DNA from: Brevundimonas pishanensis | GTDB taxonomy: Bacteria > Pseudomonadota > Alphaproteobacteria > Caulobacterales > Caulobacteraceae | Direction of reading: 5' to 3' | Assembly (NCBI RefSeq): GCF_022750635.1 | Contig: NZ_JAJKBG010000002.1 | Location: forward strand, 372,001-436,000 | DNA length: 64,000 nt | In this document: piece by piece, positions 7,702 to 14,572 of the stretch | Layout: the number at the start of each line of letters is the position of its first letter | How positions within the stretch are numbered: the first letter of the stretch is position 1 | Program-made: the position numbers and the translations under genes | The notes under the pieces: generated by a model | The model's database searches: none | Told to the model about the DNA's origin: nothing | Seen by the model: only the letters and a program-made list of their open reading frames with translations

Positions 7702-8616
7702 ATGACCCAATATTCCGGCCCGTCAGGCGGCACGACCGCCGTTGATCTGTCTCGACTGCCCTTCCCTGCGGTGATCGAAACGCTCAGCTTCGAGCAGATC
7801 GCCGAAAGAATGAAGGCGGATCTGATCGCGCTGATCCCCGAGACCGCAGCCGTCCTGCAGGATGAAAGCGAAGTCTTGGTCAAGTTGATCCAGATCTGGG
7901 CTTACCGCGAACTCAACCTTCGCCAGCGCGTCAATGACGCCGCGAAGGCTATGAGCCTGCCCTATGCGACCGGCTCTGATCTGGACGTTGTGGCGGCACC
8001 CTTCGCCACGCGCATGATCCTGACCCCAGCCGATCCGCTCACCGGTGCGCCGGCAGTCATGGAGAACGACAGTTCGCTACGCGAGCGCGCCATGCTTGGC
8101 CCTGAAGGCTTCTCTGTCGCCGGACCCGCTGGTGCCTATGTGAAGCTTGCCCGCCAAGCCTCGCCGGATGTTCTCGACGCCTCCTGCACGTCACCGGAAC
8201 CCGGCACAGTCCTCGTGTCGGTTCTGTCGCGTGACGACGGCGGTGTCGCTGATCAGGCGCTGATCGATCAGGTCATGGCCGCCGTCTCGGCAGAAGACGT
8301 CCGACCGCTGACCGATTATGTCGTCGTGGCCTCTGCAGAGATCATTCCGTTCGAGGTCGAGGCTGTCATCAAGACCTTCAATGGCCCCGACAGCGAGGTC
8401 GTGATGACGCTCGCGCGATCGCGGCTGGACGAACACATCGCCCGTTCCTATCGCCTTGGCCGCGATATCACCCGTTCATCGTTGATCGCGGCGCTCTGCC
8501 CCGATGGCGTCCAGGACGTGAACCTGATCAAGCCGGCAGCGTCAATTGTCATCGAACCAGAGCAAGCCGCACTCTGCACCGGCATCACGATCACGCACGG
8601 CGGTCTGGCCGAATGA
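7702..8616 (+). CDS. J: Baseplate assembly protein GpJ
   Basis: 304 residues, the usual size of P2 GpJ (302). Characteristic segments are VDLSRLPFPAVIETLSFEQI at the N terminus, ELNLRQRVNDAAKAMSLPYA and the C-terminal LIKPAASIVIEPEQAALC. GpJ forms the baseplate wedge with GpI and GpW. It is the first gene after the candidate Ogr box and overlaps I by 4 bp (ATGA). In P2, V and W precede J; here they lie 3 kb downstream. If transcription starts 55 bases past the dyad centre, the mRNA would be leaderless or nearly so. Confidence 0.92.
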   Translation: MTQYSGPSGGTTAVDLSRLPFPAVIETLSFEQIAERMKADLIALIPETAAVLQDESEVLVKLIQIWAYRELNLRQRVNDAAKAMSLPYATGSDLDVVAAPFATRMILTPADPLTGAPAVMENDSSLRERAMLGPEGFSVAGPAGAYVKLARQASPDVLDASCTSPEPGTVLVSVLSRDDGGVADQALIDQVMAAVSAEDVRPLTDYVVVASAEIIPFEVEAVIKTFNGPDSEVVMTLARSRLDEHIARSYRLGRDITRSSLIAALCPDGVQDVNLIKPAASIVIEPEQAALCTGITITHGGLAE

Positions 8617-9182
8617 CCGACCTCAAGTCCGCTGATCAGACTTCGCTGTTGCCGCCAAACGCGACCGCTGTCGAGCGCGCTATCGAAACCCTCAGCCGCC
8701 GGCTGGATGACATCCCGTCCCCGTTGCGCGATCTGGTCAATCCCGAAACCTGCCCTGCCCGCTTCCTGCCGTGGCTCGCCTTCACGCTGTCTGTCGATAC
8801 TTGGAACCCCGCCTGGTCGGAGCGTGTAAAGCGCAACCTGATCGCGGCATCGATGGATCTGCACAAGCGCAAAGGATCCGCCGGATCGGTGCGGGCTGTC
8901 GTTCAAGCCTTCGGCGGTCAAATCGCCCTGCGCGAGTGGTGGCAGATGGAACCGCCGGGGCAGCCGCATACCTTCGACATAGTCCTGACCCTGTCAGGCA
9001 ATGACGGAGAAGCGGCCAGCCAGAGCTTCATCGAAGAAGTCATTGACGAAGTCGCCCGCACGAAGCCGGCGCGCAGCTGGTTCACCGTCACCCAAGGATT
9101 CCTCGCCACCGGCGCACTCCGCGCGATCGCTGCCGCCCGTCCCGCAATCTATCGCCGTCTAACTCTGACTGAGGCCAGCTAA
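8613..9182 (+). CDS. I: Tail protein GpI (baseplate wedge)
   Basis: 189 residues matching the phage tail protein I family in length (P2 I is 176 aa) and in motifs: LLPPNATAVERAIETLSRRL, CPARFLPWLAFTLSVDTWNP and WSERVKRNLIAASMDLHKRK. It starts within the last codons of J (ATGA overlap) and ends 3 bp before the fibre gene. It is part of the baseplate wedge to which the fibres attach. Confidence 0.9.
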   Translation: MTDLKSADQTSLLPPNATAVERAIETLSRRLDDIPSPLRDLVNPETCPARFLPWLAFTLSVDTWNPAWSERVKRNLIAASMDLHKRKGSAGSVRAVVQAFGGQIALREWWQMEPPGQPHTFDIVLTLSGNDGEAASQSFIEEVIDEVARTKPARSWFTVTQGFLATGALRAIAAARPAIYRRLTLTEAS

Positions 9183-9185
9183 CCG

Positions 9186-10922
9186 ATGACCGGTTTCACG
9201 ATCACCATCACCGATGCAGGGCGCGCCGCTCTGATCAATGCCCAGAACAATGGCTCGGCGGCCTTCATCCTGTCCCAGATCGGCGTCGCATCCCAAGCCG
9301 TCACGACGCCGCTGGCCGCTCTGACGGCTCTGCCGAACGAAACAAAGCGCCTCGCCACCATGGCCGGCGATGTAGTCGCTGACGATACTCTGCACGTCAC
9401 CATCCGCGATGAAACGACCGATGCCTATGCGCTACGCGCCTTCGGGATCTACACCGACACCGGCGTCCTGTTCGCAGTTTACAGCCAAGCGGACCCGATC
9501 ATTGAGAAGTCGGCCGCCGCGATGCTTCTGCTGGCCGTGGATGCGCGTCTGCTTACGCTCGACACCGACCAGATCGAGTTCGGCCCTGTCGGCTTTACCC
9601 TGCCGCCGGCAACCGAAACGCTCGCTGGTATCAGCGAGGTCGCCACGGACGCCGAAGCCGACGCTGGCACTGACAACTGGCGCTACATCACCCCGCGCCT
9701 GCTGAAGCGCGCTCTATCGGCACTTAGCGGCTTCGCGGCCATCGGCTATAAGCACGATGCAGCCGACGTCGAGACCGGCACCTTCCACGTAAGCCGGATC
9801 CCCGAACTGGCAATGAGCAAAATCACCGGCCTGGTGGCAGCGCTCGGTGCGAAAGCCGACGCCGTACACAGCCACGGCGTCGCCGCCATCGCGGGATTGT
9901 CCGACGCGCTGGCCGGTAAGGCTGCATCGGTCCACCAACACGCGGCAGATGACATCGTGTCGGGTGTTCTGGCTGTCGCCCGAATACCGTCGCTGGCAAT
10001 GGACAAGATCACCGGACTGGCCGCTGCGCTTGCTACGAAGGCAACCTTGGGCGTGAACAATGTGTTCCGTGATGTGATCGCCGGCCGCGATGCGCTCACC
10101 GGCGTCTACTACTTCGGCACCGATGCGGGCAGATGGCTTGCATATTCCAACAACCGTTTCGAACTGGTGGGTCTTGGAGGACTGACGGTCAACGGATATC
10201 CCGTATTCACGACGCAGAATTTCGATCCCAACAGCAAGGCCAATATTTATGCCCCAACCTTTGGGGGTCTAATCACGACGCCAAACGTCGCCATCAGGGC
10301 TGATGCTTCGACGTGGCGCAGTCTAAAATTCTTCTCTGGCGATGCCGAACGCCACGGCTTCATGATGGACACCCAGGCAGAAAACGCAGCCAGTGCCGGC
10401 GGCAATCTGCTCTACTATCTCGTCCGTAACGACGGCGTGACGGTCAACATGTGGCAAGGTGAGCGCGCCTCGGGTCGAATGCGTTATTTCGCGACCCCTC
10501 ACGTCAACGGGGCTGACGTATTCCACGGCGGCAACATCATCAACGCGGCGCAGTACCGGGCTAACACCGGCACCGGTGCGATCACGCCGGCGACGGTCTG
10601 GTCGGCAGCCGAGATCCAGACCATCACCCAGGACGCAATCCTGACGGTCAACCTGGGCACTGGCCTGAACTTCACGACCGTCATGACCGGCAATCGCACC
10701 CTCGGCGCGCCTTCCAATGCCAAGCCGGGGCAATCTGGCGTAATCCAGATCTGGCAGGATGGTACCGGAGGGAGAACCCTGACGTTCGACTCTGCCTGGA
10801 AGTTCGCCAACGGGCTTGTCCCGCAACTGTCGACTGCCGCCAATGCCCGCGATGTCCTGGTGTTTACAGTCATCGCATCGGGTGATGTCGTGGCCTCTCT
10901 TATGAAGGACGTCCGCCGATGA
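9186..10922 (+). CDS. H: Tail fibre protein GpH-like
   Basis: 578 residues. The N-terminal ~150 residues (MTGFTITITDAGRAALINAQ ... FGIYTDTGVLFAVYSQADPI ... FGPVGFTLPPATETLAGISE) are the conserved GpH tail-attachment domain. Residues about 180-290 contain two degenerate repeats of an AD-V-GTFxVxRIPxLAMxKITGL type, typical of fibre shafts. The distal part is unrelated to anything I recognise, as expected for a host-range tip. It binds the receptor on the cell surface. No GpG-type fibre assembly chaperone follows, so folding may not need one or it is supplied by the next gene. Confidence 0.86.
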   Translation: MTGFTITITDAGRAALINAQNNGSAAFILSQIGVASQAVTTPLAALTALPNETKRLATMAGDVVADDTLHVTIRDETTDAYALRAFGIYTDTGVLFAVYSQADPIIEKSAAAMLLLAVDARLLTLDTDQIEFGPVGFTLPPATETLAGISEVATDAEADAGTDNWRYITPRLLKRALSALSGFAAIGYKHDAADVETGTFHVSRIPELAMSKITGLVAALGAKADAVHSHGVAAIAGLSDALAGKAASVHQHAADDIVSGVLAVARIPSLAMDKITGLAAALATKATLGVNNVFRDVIAGRDALTGVYYFGTDAGRWLAYSNNRFELVGLGGLTVNGYPVFTTQNFDPNSKANIYAPTFGGLITTPNVAIRADASTWRSLKFFSGDAERHGFMMDTQAENAASAGGNLLYYLVRNDGVTVNMWQGERASGRMRYFATPHVNGADVFHGGNIINAAQYRANTGTGAITPATVWSAAEIQTITQDAILTVNLGTGLNFTTVMTGNRTLGAPSNAKPGQSGVIQIWQDGTGGRTLTFDSAWKFANGLVPQLSTAANARDVLVFTVIASGDVVASLMKDVRR

Positions 10923-11257
10923 TGCCGGGTATCCTCCCTTCGCTGCTGATGGCCAGCACTTCGACGCTTTCGGTGAAGGTTATCCCCGCAGTCGGCTATT
11001 GGCCGACGGAAGCTCCCTATCGCGTGACCACAATCGCCGAGGCGAGTGGTGGTGTTCCCCCTTACACCTACGGTTGGAACGACACCGGACCTTGGCCGGT
11101 CGGCGGGACTTACGGGGGGCAGGTTAAGGACTGGGAGCCTGCGGGCGGCGTTCCGCAGGACGCATTCGTCTCCATCCTCGTTATCGACGCAGCCGGCAAC
11201 CAGGCAACCGCTAGTGGCGAGATCCGATTGTTCATGGATGGCCCTATCCTCGGCTGA
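10919..11257 (+). CDS. Small tail-fibre-associated protein, Ig/PKD-like
   Basis: 112 residues overlapping the fibre stop by 4 bp (ATGA). The sequence is beta-rich with a pattern (ASGGVPPYTYGWNDTG, then VSILVIDAAGNQATASGEI) resembling Ig-like or PKD-type repeats on phage virions. It occupies the place of the P2 fibre chaperone G but shows no similarity to it. It may be a decoration or fibre-tip module; function is not established. Confidence 0.6.
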   Translation: MMPGILPSLLMASTSTLSVKVIPAVGYWPTEAPYRVTTIAEASGGVPPYTYGWNDTGPWPVGGTYGGQVKDWEPAGGVPQDAFVSILVIDAAGNQATASGEIRLFMDGPILG

Positions 11258-11267
11258 TCTGGCCGCT

Positions 11268-11293
11268 TGTTGTGCGGGGCGGTTCTTACAACA
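11268..11293 (+). promoter_or_regulatory. Candidate Ogr-binding late-promoter element (copy 2)
   Basis: Identical over 26 bp to the element at 7633-7658 (arms TGTTGT and ACAACA). Its centre lies 57.5 bases before the V start codon, nearly the same spacing as copy 1 has to J. As in copy 1, no Shine-Dalgarno sequence precedes the downstream ATG. Confidence 0.75.
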
Positions 11294-11337
11294 TCGCCGC
11301 CGCGCACACGCCTAACGCCTGATCCATCGTCGGCGGC

Positions 11338-11916
11338 ATGCACGGGAACCAACGCGCCGCTACCCCCTCCAACACCGATCGCGCCATTAGCGATCTGGTG
11401 CGCGAAGGCGTGGTTGAGAGCGTGGACCTGAATGCCGGCACGGCCATCGTGCGCATTGGCGATATTCTGACGCCTCCCTGCAGTTGGTCGATGTCGGTCG
11501 GCGACACCTCGATCTGGATTCCGCTCGCAGTCGCCCAGCCCGTTCTTGTCTGCTGCCCCGAAGGCGACATCGAGCGCGCCTTCATTTCCGGTTCACTCCC
11601 GACGACCGCGATGCCGCCGCTCGCGCTGGGGGAAAAGGTCGGCATCAAGTTCAAAGACGGCGCGCTGATCACTTACGACCCCGCCGCGCAGCTGCTGCAG
11701 ATCGAACTGCCAGGGCAAGCCACGATCATTGCGCCTTCCGGCGTGTCAATCGAAGCCGACGTAACCCTGCAGGGCGATCTGTCCGTCTCGGGTGACGTGT
11801 CGTGTGCAGGCACGGTGACTGGCTCGAGCGACGTGATCGGAGGCGGCAAGTCCCTCAAGGGACACAAACACACAGGCGTCGCGGCTGGCTCTGCCTTATC
11901 GGGTGCGCCCCAATGA
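11338..11916 (+). CDS. V: Baseplate spike GpV
   Basis: 192 residues, near P2 GpV (211). The N-terminal OB-fold segment (REGVVESVDLNAGTAIVRIG ... VGDTSIWIPLAVAQPVLVCC) is followed by a beta-helical stalk with the repeats SGVSIEADVTLQGDLSVSGD. The C-terminal HKHTGVAAGSALSGAPQ has the His-x-His iron-binding apex typical of GpV spikes. It forms the trimeric membrane-piercing needle. It overlaps W by 4 bp (ATGA). Confidence 0.92.
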   Translation: MHGNQRAATPSNTDRAISDLVREGVVESVDLNAGTAIVRIGDILTPPCSWSMSVGDTSIWIPLAVAQPVLVCCPEGDIERAFISGSLPTTAMPPLALGEKVGIKFKDGALITYDPAAQLLQIELPGQATIIAPSGVSIEADVTLQGDLSVSGDVSCAGTVTGSSDVIGGGKSLKGHKHTGVAAGSALSGAPQ

Positions 11917-12260
11917 GCGGCCTTCGCGCATCGAACGCCACGGCCATTGCGCCTGTCGACGACGATTATATCCGCCTTTCGGTCGCCGACATCCTGACGA
12001 CGCCGGTCGGAACGCGAGTCATGCGCCGCGACTACGGCTCGTACATTCCCGAGCTGATCGATCAGCCGATGAACGACGTGACCCGCCTGCGGATCCTGGG
12101 CGCGACCGCCATGGCGCTGTTGCGCTGGCACAAGCGGTCAAGGCTCAAATCCGTGCAGCTGAACGTCGACGGCCACAAAGCGGATCTGAAGCTGCAGCTG
12201 GTCCGCACCGATCTTCCCCGCCGCCAAACCCTCTGGGCGAGCGTCCCCCTTCTCAAATGA
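11913..12260 (+). CDS. W: Baseplate wedge protein GpW
   Basis: 115 residues, the P2 GpW size, homologous to T4 gp25 (lysozyme-like baseplate family). Signature segments are VADILTTPVGTRVMRRDYGS, IPELIDQPMNDVTRLRI and a C-terminal RTDLPRRQTLWASVPL. The start is the ATG overlapping the V stop; a longer upstream frame lies wholly inside V and is ignored. It is needed for nucleating the sheath on the baseplate. Confidence 0.92.
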   Translation: MSGLRASNATAIAPVDDDYIRLSVADILTTPVGTRVMRRDYGSYIPELIDQPMNDVTRLRILGATAMALLRWHKRSRLKSVQLNVDGHKADLKLQLVRTDLPRRQTLWASVPLLK

Positions 12261-12281
12261 TGTGTTCTTAAGGATCTGAAC

Positions 12282-13466
12282 ATGGCTCTCTCGCCTCGCC
12301 CGCACGGCGTCAAAATCGTTGAAGTCGCCGCCGGCGCAACCACCCTGGCCATCGCGGCGACCGCCATCTGGGGCATCGTGGCGACGGCTCCTGCAGCCGA
12401 CACTGACGCATTCCCTCTGGACACGCCGGTACTCGTTACCGACATCGAGGACGCCATCGTGAAGGCGGGCGCAGGCGGTACACTGGCCGTATCGCTGAAG
12501 GCTATCGGCGATCAGGCATCGGCAATCGGCGTCGTGATCCGCGTCGCCGAAGGCACCGGCGGCAACGCCGCAGACAAGGAAGCCTCGCAAATCGCAAACC
12601 TGATCGGCGGTGGCGCGGCTGGATCCCGCACCGGCATGCAGGCCATGCTTGATGCCGAAAGCGTGCTGGGTGTTCGCCCGCGCATCCTCGCCATTCCGGG
12701 CTTCAAGGATCAAACCGTTGGCTCGGCTCTCGGGCTGATCGCCGCCAAGCTGAACGCGGTCGGCTATTTCGAGGCGGGGCCGACCCGCACCGTCACCGCA
12801 GCTGCGGCGTTCCGCGCCAACTTCACCCAGCGCGAACTGTTCCTGATCTTTGGCGACTTCCAGGCTCCTGACCCCTTCACCAAGGTCGTCGGCCCGTCGT
12901 ACGCCACGGCAGTCGCGGTCGGCCTGCGCGCTCGCATCGATCAAGAGGTCGGCTTCCACAAGACGATCTCGAACGTGGCGGTGGCTGGCGTCACTGGCAT
13001 CGACACTATCGTCAGCTGGGATCTGCAGGACGAAAACACCGAAGCCGGCCTGCTGAACGGCGCCGACATCACCTGCCTGATCCGCCGCAACGGCTTCCGT
13101 TTCTGGGGCAACCGCGGCTGCTCGGAAGATCCGCGTTTCGCCTTTGAAAGCGCCGTCCGCACCAATCAGGTGCTTCGCGACACCATCGCCGAAGGGCTGT
13201 TCACCTATGTTGATCGCCCGCTCACACAGGCACTCGCGCGCGACATTGTCGAAAGCATCAATGCTCTGTTCCGCCGCCTCAAGGCGTCGGGTCAGATCAT
13301 CGGCGCTGAAGCCTACCTGACCGAAGCCAATACCGCGTCACAGTTGGCCGGCGGAAAGCTGAGCCTCGGCTATCGCTTCACCCCCGTCGCCCCGCTGGAA
13401 GATCTCGGCCTCGAGAGCCTGATCTCCGACGAATACTACGCCGACTTCAACACCCTCGCCGCCTGA
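12282..13466 (+). CDS. FI: Contractile tail sheath protein GpFI
   Basis: 394 residues, practically the P2 FI length (396). Starts LSPRPHGVKIVEVAAGATTL and includes DTPVLVTDIEDAIVKAGAGG, GRNGFRFWGNRGCSEDPRF-like core (NGFRFWGNRGCSED) and the C-terminal GYRFTPVAPLEDLGLESLIS, all diagnostic of P2-type sheath. Sheath contraction drives the tube through the envelope. A short 21-bp gap follows W and there is no separate late box before it, so it is probably read from the promoter upstream of V. Confidence 0.96.
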   Translation: MALSPRPHGVKIVEVAAGATTLAIAATAIWGIVATAPAADTDAFPLDTPVLVTDIEDAIVKAGAGGTLAVSLKAIGDQASAIGVVIRVAEGTGGNAADKEASQIANLIGGGAAGSRTGMQAMLDAESVLGVRPRILAIPGFKDQTVGSALGLIAAKLNAVGYFEAGPTRTVTAAAAFRANFTQRELFLIFGDFQAPDPFTKVVGPSYATAVAVGLRARIDQEVGFHKTISNVAVAGVTGIDTIVSWDLQDENTEAGLLNGADITCLIRRNGFRFWGNRGCSEDPRFAFESAVRTNQVLRDTIAEGLFTYVDRPLTQALARDIVESINALFRRLKASGQIIGAEAYLTEANTASQLAGGKLSLGYRFTPVAPLEDLGLESLISDEYYADFNTLAA

Positions 13467-13519
13467 TCCTCTGACGACAAAGTCAGACACAAGCCCTCGA
13501 TTTATCAGGAAACATCGAA

Positions 13520-14029
13520 ATGAAACTGCCCCGCAAACTTAAGGACATGGTTGTCCACGGCAACGGCGAGAGCTTCATGGGTGAATGCAAGACCTTCACC
13601 CGTCCCCCGCTCGAAATGGAAGGCGAGGACTATCGCGGTGCCGGCATGATCGCTCCGGTCAAACTGTTCACCGGTTTGGCTGGGCTCGAGGTCGAGCATG
13701 TCTATGGCGGCGAGATCCCCGCTCTGAATGCCACCTTCGCCGAACATGCCCTGGACGCAAGCCAGCTGCGCTTCACCGGTGCCTATCAGCACGGTGCCGA
13801 TGGCGCCTACGACCATGTCGAGATCACGGTTCGTGGCCGCACCTTTGCCATCGATGCAGGCGGTGACGAAATCGGCGGCGACACCGAGGTCACCTATAAG
13901 ACCACCTGTGTCTATTACAAACAGGTCCGCAATGGCCGCGTCGAGTTCGAGATCGATGTCCTGAACAAGGTCTTCATCGTGGCCGGCGTCGATCGCATGG
14001 CTGAAGAACGCTCGATCCTCGGCACCTGA
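13520..14029 (+). CDS. FII: Tail tube protein GpFII
   Basis: 169 residues, similar to P2 FII (172). It begins MKLPRKLKDMVVHGNGESFM and has KTFTRPPLEMEGEDYRGAGM and a C-terminal NGRVEFEIDVLNKVFIVAGV, the family signature. It polymerises into the inner tube on the tape measure. It directly follows the sheath gene as in P2. Confidence 0.96.
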   Translation: MKLPRKLKDMVVHGNGESFMGECKTFTRPPLEMEGEDYRGAGMIAPVKLFTGLAGLEVEHVYGGEIPALNATFAEHALDASQLRFTGAYQHGADGAYDHVEITVRGRTFAIDAGGDEIGGDTEVTYKTTCVYYKQVRNGRVEFEIDVLNKVFIVAGVDRMAEERSILGT

Positions 14030-14095
14030 TCTGCCTGGGCGGGTCGCGAGATCCGCCCCACTCTTCATCCAGAACATTAAGACCGGACACCCGCC

Positions 14096-14404
14096 ATGAG
14101 TGATACCACCCAGACCCAGACCGCCGTTGTTGAATTCGATACGCCACTAAAGCGCGGCGAGACGGTGATCGATCGCGTGACCCTTCGCAGGCCGCTCGGC
14201 GGCGCACTGCGCGGCGTCAAGCTTGTCGATCTCTACAACCTCGACGTCGTCGCTGTATCCAAGGTGCTGCCGCGTATCTCAGAGCCGGTGATCACCGAAG
14301 CTGAATATCTAACCATGGAAGCCCCCGACTGCGCCGCGATCGCAGAGGAAATCGTCGCTTTTTTGCTGACGAAGAAGCAGCGGGACGAAGCTGGCCTAGC
14401 CTGA
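14096..14404 (+). CDS. E: Tail protein GpE (zero-frame product)
   Basis: 102 residues, conserved tail-assembly protein of the P2 E family (LKRGETVIDRVTLRRPLGGA, then LRGVKLVDLYNLDVVAVSKV). It acts as a tail-assembly chaperone with the E+E' frameshift product, in analogy to lambda G/GT. The 0-frame stop is at 14402-14404, 37 bases after the slippery heptamer. The P2 E product is 91 aa. Confidence 0.9.
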   Translation: MSDTTQTQTAVVEFDTPLKRGETVIDRVTLRRPLGGALRGVKLVDLYNLDVVAVSKVLPRISEPVITEAEYLTMEAPDCAAIAEEIVAFLLTKKQRDEAGLA

Positions 14405-14562
14405 TTGACGACGCCATGGCCGACATCGCCATGGTGTTTCACTGGTCCCCCGACGTGATGGCCGAAATGAGCCTCGGGGAGATCGTCAGCTGGCGCGAGA
14501 AGGCCGTCGATCGCTGGAACAAGATGCACGCTGCACCTGAAAAGGGACGCGGCAAAACCTGA
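14096..14562 (+). CDS. E: Tail assembly chaperone E+E' (-1 frameshift fusion)
   Basis: If ribosomes slip -1 on T-TTT-TTG at 14359-14365, translation continues in frame for 65 more codons to a TGA at 14560-14562, giving about 155 residues (P2 E+E' is 142). The extension has the GpE-family signature DIAMVFHWSPDVMAEMSLGE and SWREKAVDRWNKM. The extension lacks its own good start and overlaps the E reading frame. It ends 10 bp before the tape measure gene. The frameshift is inferred from the conserved site and the conserved coding of the -1 frame. Confidence 0.88.
14359..14365 (+). promoter_or_regulatory. Programmed -1 frameshift slippery site T-TTT-TTG
   Basis: The heptamer is in exact phase with the zero frame of E (Ala-Phe-Leu, GCT TTT TTG). 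The same T6G heptamer is used in P2 E to E'. The -1 frame downstream encodes the conserved E' domain up to 14562. Confidence 0.9.
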
Positions 14563-14572
14563 GACCCTAAAA

